Part shown: piece by piece, positions 17,012-24,264 of the stretch
How the letters are laid out: every line of letters begins with the position of its first letter
Position numbering within the stretch: the stretch's first letter is position 1
NCBI GenBank assembly: GCA_900549825.1
Contig: URQB01000004.1
Span: 91,784 to 155,783, forward strand
Direction of reading: 5' to 3'
From: an uncultured Oscillospiraceae bacterium
GTDB lineage: Bacteria; Bacillota; Clostridia; Oscillospirales; Acutalibacteraceae
DNA length: 64,000 bases
The notes under the pieces: model-generated
Databases searched by the model: none
The model's input: only the letters and a program-made list of their open reading frames with translations
Told to the model about the DNA's origin: nothing
Position numbers and translations under genes: made by a program

Positions 17012-17890
17012 TTATTCGATATTCTGCACCTGTTCGCGGATTTTCTCAATCTCCGCTTTCATATCCAAAACCCTGCGGGCGATCTCCACATCCTGCGCTT
17101 TGGAGCCGATGGTATTGGCCTCCCGGTTCATCTCCTGCACCAGAAAGTCTATCTTCCTGCCGATTGCCTCATCCGCTTCAAAGAAGACATGCAGCTGATC
17201 GATATGGCTGCGGAGCCTGACTGTCTCTTCATCCACAGCGACTTTATCGGCATAGATCGCGGCCTCCGTCAGGATTCGCTGCTCGTCCACCTGCGCGTCC
17301 GCCAGTATCTCCTGCATCTTGGCGAAGAGCTTTTCCCGATAAGCGCGCACAGTCTCCGGCGAACGCTGCTCGATCAAGGCAACACGCTCCAAAATCGTAT
17401 CCGCACGGGAAAGGATATCCTCCCGCAGACGGGCGCCTTCCTGCTCACGCATCAAAACGCAGGCTTCCGCCGCCCGCTGAGCCACCGTACGCACGGCGTT
17501 CCAGATTTTTTCTTCATCTGCCTCGGCCTTGTGGATGGAAAACACATCGCTGTAGCGCCCCAGAGCAGATGCGGAAATATCGTCCCGCAGGCCATAGCGC
17601 TCGATCAGCTCGCGCAGCGCAGCAATATATCCATCCGCCAACGGGTGATTGACCTGCACGGTAACGTCCGCATCCTCCAGCGTATCGATCTGGACGAAGC
17701 AATCGACCTTACCGCGGGAAAGAAGCGGCTGGATAAACCGCTTGAGCTTTTCTTCCAAAAAGCCATAGCTCCTCGGCACCTTCGCGCTGAACTCGAGATA
17801 ACGGTGATTGACGCTTTTGAACTCGACAGCGATCTGCATCCCGTCGATGACATCCTCTGCGCGCCCATAGCCCGTCATACTTTTTACCAT
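17012..17890 (-). CDS. YicC/YloC-family endoribonuclease
   Basis: Member of the YicC/YloC family, shown in other bacteria to be an endoribonuclease. 292 residues beginning MVKSMTGYGRAE, with the SVNHRYLEFSAKVPR stretch near 27 and the C-terminal signature KIDFLVQEMNREANTIGSKA near 250. AGAGGAG precedes the ATG at 17890. First gene of the operon, directly behind the promoter at 17961-17990. Confidence 0.94.
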   Translation of the reverse strand: MVKSMTGYGRAEDVIDGMQIAVEFKSVNHRYLEFSAKVPRSYGFLEEKLKRFIQPLLSRGKVDCFVQIDTLEDADVTVQVNHPLADGYIAALRELIERYGLRDDISASALGRYSDVFSIHKAEADEEKIWNAVRTVAQRAAEACVLMREQEGARLREDILSRADTILERVALIEQRSPETVRAYREKLFAKMQEILADAQVDEQRILTEAAIYADKVAVDEETVRLRSHIDQLHVFFEADEAIGRKIDFLVQEMNREANTIGSKAQDVEIARRVLDMKAEIEKIREQVQNIE

Positions 17891-17960
17891 AGCGTTCTCC
17901 TCTGATCCGATCTGTAAATTCGCCGGATGGCCGGCCTCACGATGCAGATATTTACCTTGT

Positions 17961-17990
17961 ATTTTAACAAAGAGTCATACGGTTTGTCAA
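17961..17990 (-). promoter_or_regulatory. promoter of the yloC-spoVM operon
   Basis: Minus-strand TTGACA (17990-17985), 18-bp spacer, TAAAAT (17966-17961), about 70 bases before the yloC start. A perfect -35 box. Confidence 0.82.
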
Positions 17991-18055
17991 ATAAAATTCA
18001 TATTTTTCAATCACTGTGGGAATCAAGCGATAAACGCTTCGTTTCATAAAGAAAA

Positions 18056-18081
18056 CCGCCGCCAAGCTTTTCCGGCAGCGG
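18056..18081 (-). terminator. terminator after the DUF6873-like gene
   Basis: Minus-strand stem CCGCTGCC/GGCGGCGG (one wobble pair) with a 10-base loop, followed by TTTTCTTT; 11 bases after the stop codon at 18093. Confidence 0.85.
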
Positions 18082-18092
18082 TCTGATCATTT

Positions 18093-18845
18093 TTATTCCT
18101 GCATCACAGGCAAGATCGAGCCGATATCCAGTAATTTCTCCCCTTCTTCCAGCAGATTGCAGGAGCTGACACCATGGCTCTCCAAAAAGGAAAGGATCTT
18201 CTTCCCGTCGGGATGAGTTAAAATATCCCCTGCAAACGCCATTGTGGTAGCATCCAGCTTACCGCAGCATCCGCCAATAAAGCCATAGCCGTAACCCGGG
18301 AGACGGATACAGCCGGGGATAATCTTCAGCACGTCGAGCCCTGCTTGGTTTAATGAGCATGCCAGGCCTTCATCCGCCGTGATCACGGCATTTTCCGATA
18401 CGATACACAGGCTGCATTTCGCATAGCCCTGCCGGACATTGATCACCTCCAGCCCCGTCTGCCGTGCGGCCTCCAGCAATTCCGGCGCGGTCGCTTTCTC
18501 ATTGCAGACGAGACGGTTGCCAATCCGCGCCGCATTGAGCGCCACATCACCCGGATAGTGCGGCGCAAGCTCCTTTTTCAGGCAGGTAACGGCAAAGCCA
18601 AAGCCGCTAAGCGCATTGCAAAGGCGGCTCTCACCCTGCGCCGCCAGCACCGCCCCATTGCCCAGCGGATGCGCCAGCAGATCGGCGTGCCGGCATAGCG
18701 CGGCTGGTAAGCTGCGGTTGGGGCCAACCGTCAGCGTCCAGACGCCCATCGCTTCCAGAGAATGGATGACGCGCGGATCGACACTGCCCACTACGGCGGC
18801 CGAGACCTTTTCAGTTGGAAGATTTGGGCTGTAAACCGGAATCAT
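18093..18845 (-). CDS. DUF6873-like protein (GME-fold family, function unknown)
   Basis: About 250 residues, cytoplasmic. I associate it with the DUF6873 family, described as having a guanidino-group-modifying-enzyme (GME) type fold, but a catalytic triad cannot be assigned from sequence alone. Notable features are a G-F-I-G-G-C-C-G-K stretch near 195, conserved-looking Cys in KCSLCIV, and HPDGKKI. ATG at 18845 (MIPVYSPNLP) chosen because AAAGGAAAG precedes it. It has its own promoter and terminator and is divergent from the small Cys-rich gene at 18987. Confidence 0.6.
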   Translation of the reverse strand: MIPVYSPNLPTEKVSAAVVGSVDPRVIHSLEAMGVWTLTVGPNRSLPAALCRHADLLAHPLGNGAVLAAQGESRLCNALSGFGFAVTCLKKELAPHYPGDVALNAARIGNRLVCNEKATAPELLEAARQTGLEVINVRQGYAKCSLCIVSENAVITADEGLACSLNQAGLDVLKIIPGCIRLPGYGYGFIGGCCGKLDATTMAFAGDILTHPDGKKILSFLESHGVSSCNLLEEGEKLLDIGSILPVMQE

Positions 18846-18896
18846 CTTTATGCGCTTTCCTTTCCGGACCAGCAGTCGGCCCTGATGAAACAAACG

Positions 18897-18925
18897 ATTT
18901 TATCTCCGGGGCGTATATTTACCAA
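18897..18925 (-). promoter_or_regulatory. promoter of the DUF6873-like gene
   Basis: Minus-strand TTGGTA (18925-18920), 17-bp spacer, TAAAAT (18902-18897). It overlaps the -35 region of the divergent plus-strand promoter. Confidence 0.65.
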
Positions 18926-18945
18926 TCTTCTTTTTAAACTATAAT
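18918..18945 (+). promoter_or_regulatory. promoter of the small Cys-rich gene
   Basis: TATAAT at 18940-18945 with a weak -35 TTTACC (18918-18923), 16-bp spacer. It lies 41 bases before the ATG at 18987. Confidence 0.55.
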
Positions 18946-18986
18946 GCGCAGAGAAATCTACAACGCCGGAAGAAGGAACGGAAGCC

Positions 18987-19133
18987 ATGAATTTGATCCC
19001 ATGCAATGCAGAATGCCGCTATCAGATAGAGGGCTGCTGCACCCTGCACAAAGCGGAGGCAGTCAACAGCATACAAAAGGAATGCGTATACTTTGTGCCC
19101 CGTGAAAAAGAGAAAAAAGAACAGAAGCTCTAG
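18987..19133 (+). CDS. 48-aa cysteine-rich protein (conserved clostridial type)
   Basis: Product starts MNLIPCNAECRYQIEGCCTL, then has ECVYFVP and a Lys/Glu-rich tail. The pattern C-x3-C-x5-6-G-x-C-x-L ... C-x-Y-F recurs in very short clostridial proteins, often annotated misleadingly as dehydratases. Four or five Cys suggest a bound metal (inference). AAGGA precedes the ATG, and a promoter lies upstream. Its 3' end overlaps the radA 3' end by 4 bases on the opposite strand. Too short to be called by many gene finders. Confidence 0.75.
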   Translation: MNLIPCNAECRYQIEGCCTLHKAEAVNSIQKECVYFVPREKEKKEQKL

Positions 19134-20503
19134 CCAACCATCGCTTCAAACGCCTCGCGCACAGTACGCGCTCCGACAATTTCGATCTTTTCCCTCAGAC
19201 TGGAGGACAGTCCCTTCAGATTGTGCCGCGGAACCACGCAGCGGCGGAAGCCCAGGCGGGCCGCCTCATGGATGCGCTGCTCCGTATTGCCCACCGCGCG
19301 GATTTCTCCCGCAAGCCCGATCTCCCCAAAGGCCAGTACATCCTCCCGCACCACGCAGTCCTTCAGGCTGGAGACCAGTGCGAGCGCGACGGACAGATCT
19401 GCCGCGGGCTCATCCAGCTTAAAACCTCCTACCACATTGACGTAGGCATCCATATTGCCGAAGAAATAGCCGGCTCGCTTTTCCAGCACCGCCAGGAGCA
19501 TAGACATACGATTATAATCGAAACCGGTGACCATGCGGCGCGGCGTTCCGAAGCCTGTGGGAGCTACAAGGCCCTGCACCTCTGCAAGGATCGGCCGGGA
19601 ACCCTCCATCACACAGGCCACACAGGTGCCGGAAGCGTTCTGCGGCCGCCCGGAGAGAAGCATGAGGGAGGGATTTTCCACCTCGCTCAGGCCATTGTCA
19701 AGCATTTCAAACACGCCGATCTCGTTGGTGGAACCATAGCGGTTTTTGACCGCCCGCAGAATCCGGTAGGAAAGATGCCGGTCGCCCTCAAAATAGAGCA
19801 CTGCGTCGACGATATGCTCGAGCACCTTCGGGCCTGCGATATTGCCATCCTTATTGACGTGGCCGACGACAATGATCGGGAGATCCGCACTCTTTGCCGT
19901 GCGCATCAGCAGGCCGGTGCATTCCCTGACCTGCGTGACGCTGCCGGAGGAGGAGGCGATATCGGAATGATTCATCGTCTGAATGGAATCGACAATGACG
20001 AGATCCGGCTTTTCGGCCTGGATAAATTCCGAAATGAGCTGCACATCCGTCTCGCACATGATATAGAGGTTCGGCGTGGCAACCCCCAGCCGCTGGGCGC
20101 GCATCTTGATCTGATGCGCCGATTCCTCCCCGGATACATACAGGATCCGCAAAGCTCCCCCTAGAAAGCCGCATATCTGCAAAAGGATCGTCGACTTCCC
20201 GATGCCCGGATCACCACTCAGAAGCACAAGCGAACCTTTGACGATACCTCCGCCCAGAACGCGGTCCAGTTCCTTCAACCCGGTCTCATAGCGGTGCTCC
20301 GTGTCGGCAGCGATATCACTGATCTGCACGACGCGCGGCATTCCCCTGCCGCCGGATGCAGATTTCGAGGAAGAGGAAAGCGGAGCCCGAACTTCCTCCG
20401 CCATCGTATTCCACTCCCCACATCCGGGGCATTTGCCATACCATTTGGGGCTTTCATAGCCGCATTGGCCGCATACGAAAATATTTTTAGACTTCTGTGC
20501 CAT
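19130..20503 (-). CDS. radA: DNA repair protein RadA (Sms)
   Basis: RecA-like helicase that drives branch migration in recombination. 457 residues: N-terminal zinc finger CGQCGYESPKWYGKCPGC (about 11-28), Walker A GDPGIGKST near 98, the RadA KNRYGSTNE motif near 255, and a C-terminal Lon-protease-like domain from about 285. ATG at 20503 follows CAGGAG. It is 34 bases after cwlD and shares its promoter. Confidence 0.96.
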   Translation of the reverse strand: MAQKSKNIFVCGQCGYESPKWYGKCPGCGEWNTMAEEVRAPLSSSSKSASGGRGMPRVVQISDIAADTEHRYETGLKELDRVLGGGIVKGSLVLLSGDPGIGKSTILLQICGFLGGALRILYVSGEESAHQIKMRAQRLGVATPNLYIMCETDVQLISEFIQAEKPDLVIVDSIQTMNHSDIASSSGSVTQVRECTGLLMRTAKSADLPIIVVGHVNKDGNIAGPKVLEHIVDAVLYFEGDRHLSYRILRAVKNRYGSTNEIGVFEMLDNGLSEVENPSLMLLSGRPQNASGTCVACVMEGSRPILAEVQGLVAPTGFGTPRRMVTGFDYNRMSMLLAVLEKRAGYFFGNMDAYVNVVGGFKLDEPAADLSVALALVSSLKDCVVREDVLAFGEIGLAGEIRAVGNTEQRIHEAARLGFRRCVVPRHNLKGLSSSLREKIEIVGARTVREAFEAMVG

Positions 20504-20537
20504 AGAAACGCTCCTGTCCTTTCCAGACTGTCTGTTT

Positions 20538-21287
20538 TTATTGGGAAGCCGGGACCGTGACCCCGCTGTCAATCCCATTGAGATAGGATAAGACGCCGTA
20601 AAAAATCGAAAGCGCTAATTCGTTTTGATAGGATTCCGTACGGAGCTTTTCCGTCTCCTGTGCATTGGACATAAAGCCGCATTCCACCATGACGGCGGGC
20701 GCCTTTGCCTGATAGAGCAGGTAAATTTCCGTGCCGGATTTTTTTACCTTGCGAGTATTCTGCGGCTGGATCAGATGAATCACAGACTTCTGAATCGACG
20801 CGGCCAACGCCTGGCTCTCCGGATTGTTCGGAGAATAAAACACCTGCGTGCCCGTATTGTTGGAGTAAGGATAAGAATTTTGATGGATGCTGATAAAAAG
20901 GCAGTCCGGCGTTTCATTAATGAGCTTTAAGCGGTTGTGCAGGTCTGATATTTTCTTTTCGCGGATTGTCTTGGCAGAATCATCATGAATTGAAATATCC
21001 TCCCGCCGCGTCATCACCGTATCATAGCCCATCATCCGGAAAACCGTCTCCAGCTTCAGTGCAATCTCCAGATTGATTCCCTTTTCCACCGTGCCATCCT
21101 TTGCGACTGTGCCGCCGTCGACACCGCCGTGGCCCGCGTCGATCAGGATCGTCGGATGCCCGGACACGCCTGAGGCAGATGCGGTTTGCAGCGCCGCCTG
21201 ATTCTTCCGCTCCACTATGATAGCAAAAACACAAAATAAAATCAAAAGCGCGGCTACGGCCGCCCAGATCCATCTGTTTTTCTTCAT
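20538..21287 (-). CDS. cwlD: N-acetylmuramoyl-L-alanine amidase, CwlD-like
   Basis: Zinc amidase (Amidase_3) predicted to act on spore cortex peptidoglycan, making muramic-delta-lactam needed for germination. 249 residues: N-terminal membrane anchor (about 4-24), DAGHGGVDGG (first zinc His) near 53, a Glu ligand in INLEIAL near 72, the second His in SIHQNS near 133, and catalytic Glu in VECGFMSN near 198. Length and single-domain layout match CwlD. ATG at 21287 starts MKKNRWIWAAV; GGGGTG lies upstream. The cortex role is inferred from similarity. Confidence 0.85.
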   Translation of the reverse strand: MKKNRWIWAAVAALLILFCVFAIIVERKNQAALQTASASGVSGHPTILIDAGHGGVDGGTVAKDGTVEKGINLEIALKLETVFRMMGYDTVMTRREDISIHDDSAKTIREKKISDLHNRLKLINETPDCLFISIHQNSYPYSNNTGTQVFYSPNNPESQALAASIQKSVIHLIQPQNTRKVKKSGTEIYLLYQAKAPAVMVECGFMSNAQETEKLRTESYQNELALSIFYGVLSYLNGIDSGVTVPASQ

Positions 21288-21374
21288 CTCTGACACCCCG
21301 CTTACAATGATGCTCTTCTCTAAGATATATGCGGGAAAACAAAGATGATGTTTCAAAACGGTCTGATCTAGAAT

Positions 21375-21403
21375 ATTATACAGCAATGGAGTGCCGCTTA
21401 CAA
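21375..21403 (-). promoter_or_regulatory. promoter of cwlD-radA
   Basis: Minus-strand TTGTAA (21403-21398), 17-bp spacer, TATAAT (21380-21375). It lies inside the decayed sigma-like reading frame, just after the terminator at 21427-21448. Confidence 0.75.
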
Positions 21404-21570
21404 CGCCATGTCTGTCGCAGAATTGTAAAAAAGCCGTCGGGCTTTTTTGCACTGGTACGAGCGACTCCTGTATGTTCGGTACCCCTCGCCGCAGCTACTT
21501 CATCAGGAACGTCAATCAGGCAATCAGATATATAGAACGGGTAAAAATCCCGTAGATTGATAACAGTCAT
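21376..21570 (-). pseudogene. truncated sigma-70-like gene of a conjugative element
   Basis: The first 26 or so codons (MTVINLRDFYPFYISDCLID, then VPDEVAA) match the start of the small sigma-factor-like proteins carried by Firmicute integrative conjugative elements. The rest is unrelated and runs through a terminator hairpin and the cwlD promoter, so the gene is cut off. GGAGGT precedes the ATG at 21570. Read as a scar left where a mobile element was inserted or lost. Confidence 0.6.
21427..21448. terminator. bidirectional terminator upstream of the cwlD promoter
   Basis: Stem AAAAAAGCC/GGCTTTTTT with a 4-base loop, U-runs on both strands. It would isolate cwlD-radA from transcription out of the element remnant. 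Confidence 0.8.
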
Positions 21571-21666
21571 GTTTACCTCCGTTTCGGTGTTGGGTGAATA
21601 AGTGGCCGAAACAGGGGTGGCGAAAAGCTCGCCGCCCTTTGACCTTCCCCCACCTCTGGCCAGGAT

Positions 21667-21936
21667 GGGTCTGTTGAAAAAGTCCCTCACAAAGTATAAA
21701 TGCGGACAAAACGGCAAGAAAAAAGACGCCCATATTTCCGGCTGTGCAGATGCCGGATTTCCTCGTACACAAATGACAGGTCCAATACCGACTCCAGCTT
21801 CCTCAGAAAATGCTCCTGCGGCATCAAGTCCTCTATCGTGACCATGTGCAGTTTCAGTTGCATCGCCATCCCTCGCTTCTCCCTTTTTCTTATTTTACCA
21901 TATCTTGAGCGGCAATGGCACTTTGTCAACAGACCC
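21667..21936 (-). mobile_element. internally deleted IS1182-like insertion sequence (270 bp)
   Basis: Terminal inverted repeats GGGTCTGTTGAAAAAGTCCC (21667-21686) and, on the minus strand, GGGTCTGTTGACAAAGTGCC (21936-21917) match at 18 of 20 positions. Between them only the first part of a transposase survives. No target duplication is evident at the flanks. A MITE-like derivative that could be moved only by a full-length relative. Confidence 0.75.
21687..21869 (-). pseudogene. N-terminal fragment of an IS1182-family transposase
   Basis: From the ATG at 21869 (or 21863) the frame reads LHMVTIEDLMPQEHFLRKLE and continues to HSRKYGR, the conserved N-terminus of IS1182-type transposases, then switches to unrelated residues and stops after about 60 codons. 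The DDE catalytic region is missing, so no active enzyme is made. Confidence 0.75.
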
Positions 21937-22014
21937 AACTTGACACGAGGTTGCCCCATGAGAGCTTGACGGCATAAGATTACATGGACGTATCGATCTG
22001 CATAATATGATTTA

Positions 22015-22680
22015 TTATTTTCCTTCAACTTTTTCTGCAAGCTCTAACAGATTTGTCGCAACATAATCTGCCTGAACACCTAATTGTTCAGATGGCTGAT
22101 TGAATCGATTGATCCAGCCAACAGTAAAACCAAAGGATTTTGCACCAGCAATATCCCAAGCGTTTGACGAAACAAAAAGGATTTCGTTTTTGCTGATTCC
22201 CAAAAAATCAACAGCCAACTGATAGATTTCTGGTTTCGGTTTAAAAAGTTGTATAGTATCCGCACTAAGAACTCCTTCGAGAAATTTGTCCAGCCCTGTA
22301 CGAACAACTAACTGATCAAGCATATCCATGTTTCCATTTGTTAAAACAGCAAGTTTACGTGGGCGAAATTTCTGTAGAGCCTCGACTACTTCCGGGTATG
22401 GATCAAGGTTTAAATAGGAATTCATAATATCATTGATTTTATCTGAATCGTACTCAAGCGCCAGAGAATCCAAAGCATAGTATAAAGCATCTTTGGTAAT
22501 ATGCCAGAAATTCTCATATCGATTCATTAGTGTGCGCAGCCATGTATATTCCAGCTGCTTATTCCTCCAAAGTTTACTAATCTGTTCTCCTTTTTCAGGA
22601 TATAGAGATTCGCATTTTTTAACTACGGAAAACACGTCATATAAAGTGCCATATACATCAAAAACTACGCTTTTAATCAT
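22015..22680 (-). CDS. HAD-superfamily hydrolase, haloacid dehalogenase type II-like
   Basis: About 221 residues. Nucleophile Asp in VVFDVYGTLYD near position 7, motif II TNG near 112, motif III Lys in KPKPEIY near 145 and motif IV SSNAWDIAGAKSFG near 168, the 2-haloacid dehalogenase pattern. Natural substrate uncertain; many such enzymes are general phosphatases. ATG at 22680 follows AAAGGAG. Clearly more AT-rich than the flanking chromosome. Divergent from a LysR gene whose operator overlaps its promoter, so probably the LysR target. Confidence 0.85.
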   Translation of the reverse strand: MIKSVVFDVYGTLYDVFSVVKKCESLYPEKGEQISKLWRNKQLEYTWLRTLMNRYENFWHITKDALYYALDSLALEYDSDKINDIMNSYLNLDPYPEVVEALQKFRPRKLAVLTNGNMDMLDQLVVRTGLDKFLEGVLSADTIQLFKPKPEIYQLAVDFLGISKNEILFVSSNAWDIAGAKSFGFTVGWINRFNQPSEQLGVQADYVATNLLELAEKVEGK

Positions 22681-22709
22681 TTGATAAGCTCCTTTCAAAT
22701 TTTTATTTT

Positions 22710-22738
22710 AGTGTATCACAGTTACTGATATCTGTAAA
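22710..22738 (-). promoter_or_regulatory. promoter of the HAD gene
   Basis: Minus-strand TTTACA (22738-22733), 17-bp spacer, TACACT (22715-22710). Confidence 0.65.
22714..22730. promoter_or_regulatory. probable LysR operator
   Basis: TATCA-N7-TGATA dyad containing the T-N11-A core typical of LysR-family boxes. It lies between the -10 and -35 boxes of the HAD promoter and about 17 bases from the LysR -35 box. Confidence 0.6.
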
Positions 22739-22746
22739 ATTGATAG

Positions 22747-22775
22747 TTGTAATCAAAATAATTATAAATTATAAT
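22747..22775 (+). promoter_or_regulatory. promoter of the LysR gene
   Basis: TTGTAA (22747-22752), 17-bp spacer, TATAAT (22770-22775), 32 bases before the ATG. Confidence 0.78.
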
Positions 22776-22807
22776 ATCAGATAGAACATAGAGAAGGATT
22801 TGGACGT

Positions 22808-23692
22808 ATGGAGATTAAAAACCTAAAAACATTTTCTGTAGTTGCTGAGACTGAAAGTTTTAGCGTGGCTTCAAAACTATTAGGCTATGCTCAACCGACT
22901 GTCACCACCCATATTCAGGCATTAGAAAATGAGCTGAATACGAAACTATTTGAGAGACTCGGACACAAAATAAAGCTAACGCCTCAAGGTGAACGCTTGC
23001 TTTATTACAGTGAGAATATTTTAAAATATTCATCGGAAGCAATCGCAGATTTATCATCAAACAGCTCAATAGGCGGAAGAATTACTGTTGGTGCAAATGA
23101 ATCCTTTAGTGTATCTCGATTGCCTGCTGTTTTTAAGCATTTTCTCCGTATTTATCCATCAGTAGAGATAAGTCTAAAATTTGGTTCTGTAAATGAAATA
23201 CATGAGCAGCTTCAAAACAACAGTGTTGATGTTGCTTTCTTTTTAACTCGTGAAGTAGCTTTCTCAGATCTTGTAGTTGAAACTTTACTTACAGAACAAC
23301 TCGTTGTATTGGTATCACCAGAACATCCTTTTAGCCTTAAAAATAGTATTGCAATGAGAGATTTTGATCATCAGGTTTTAATTTTAACCCAGAAAAATTG
23401 CACGTTTCGTGTAATGATTGACAATCTTATCAAGCAAGCTAAAATTCATCCACAATCCTTAATTGAAATAAATAATATTGAAGCAATCAAACAGCTTGTA
23501 ATAAGCGGCTTGGGAATGACTATCATGCCACGTATTTCTGCTTTAGATGAAATAAAGAAAGGATTGCTGACTGAAATTCCATGGAGCGAGCCTGAATTAC
23601 CTGTTTGTACACAGCTTGCCTATCATAAGGACAAATGGCTATCGCCAACCATATTGAAGTTTTTACAGGAAACCAGACAGATCTTATCTTAG
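22808..23692 (+). CDS. LysR-family transcriptional regulator
   Basis: 294 residues, full family length. N-terminal winged HTH (1-60) with the LysR recognition stretch KLLGYAQPTVTTHIQALENE, then a coiled linker helix and a periplasmic-binding-protein-like effector domain (about 90-290). GAAGGA precedes the ATG at 22808. Divergent from the HAD gene, as expected of a LysR regulator and its target. The inducer is unknown. AT-rich like its neighbours, so acquired with them. Confidence 0.93.
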   Translation: MEIKNLKTFSVVAETESFSVASKLLGYAQPTVTTHIQALENELNTKLFERLGHKIKLTPQGERLLYYSENILKYSSEAIADLSSNSSIGGRITVGANESFSVSRLPAVFKHFLRIYPSVEISLKFGSVNEIHEQLQNNSVDVAFFLTREVAFSDLVVETLLTEQLVVLVSPEHPFSLKNSIAMRDFDHQVLILTQKNCTFRVMIDNLIKQAKIHPQSLIEINNIEAIKQLVISGLGMTIMPRISALDEIKKGLLTEIPWSEPELPVCTQLAYHKDKWLSPTILKFLQETRQILS

Positions 23693-23730
23693 CTATGTTT
23701 TTAGGGTGTCACTAAATGGCGCAAAAAAAA

Positions 23731-23756
23731 CAGAGGCTCTTACTCCGGAACCTCCG
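23731..23756 (-). terminator. terminator at the end of the XRE pseudogene
   Basis: Minus-strand stem CGGAGG/CCTCTG (one wobble) overlapping the stop codon, followed by TTTTTTTT (23730-23723). Confidence 0.6.
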
Positions 23757-24089
23757 TTTCTCTGGCTTTCTTTCGTCCTTCGGCTGTGGCCTCCATGACA
23801 ATGAGCGCTTTCTCATTCATAGAGTTTAGCAACACATCAATATGCTTGCGGCAAAGGCTTTCTCCATTCCCGCTGTTGCTGTGGATGAACTGGTCGACGG
23901 GAATATCGAACATTGTAACGAGCTTAATCAAAACACCGAAACTCGGATATTGCCCCTTATTCTCGATATTCATAATAGTGCGGGAACCCCGGCCCACCAA
24001 CTCCGCAAGATATTTTTGTGTCCAGCCTCTTGTTTCACGGGCTTGTTTGATCGCCAGTGGAAATCAAACCTTCTTTCCTTTTGGTACAT
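23740..24089 (-). pseudogene. XRE-family regulator, frameshifted near its N-terminus
   Basis: From ATG 24089 the frame reads MYQKERRFDF, then is lost; shifting by one base restores PLAIKQARETRGWTQKYLAE and the HTH continues through GRGSRTIMNIENKGQYPSF and KLVTMFDIPVDQFIH to the stop at 23740. A one-base deletion in the TTTGATTTCC run explains both pieces. Proteins of this layout are common in Firmicute conjugative elements. An 86-residue internal product could still be made but would lack part of the HTH. Confidence 0.65.
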
Positions 24090-24204
24090 CTTAATCACCC
24101 AATGTAATTTTATATTTCAGGTTATAGCATGTAAATGTAATATCGTTTTATCTGTAGATCTATTTTATTTCATGTGCGTTGATGAAAATTATTTCTCCTA
24201 ACAC

Positions 24205-24235
24205 TTGACTCTGACGTTTCGTAATAGTGTACAAT
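24205..24235 (+). promoter_or_regulatory. MerR-type promoter with 19-bp spacer and dyad operator
   Basis: TTGACT (24205-24210) and TACAAT (24230-24235) are 19 bp apart, the over-long spacing MerR regulators correct by twisting DNA. The spacer holds a dyad, ACT-N3-ACG-TTT-CGT-N3-AGT (24208-24228). The operon behind it encodes a MerR protein. Confidence 0.72.
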
Positions 24236-24264
24236 CTAATTATACCAAGGAAAGGATTGATAAT

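Noticed and set aside
21687..22014. Intact transposase gene
   Set aside because: Only about 50 N-terminal residues survive between the inverted repeats; the catalytic region is missing.
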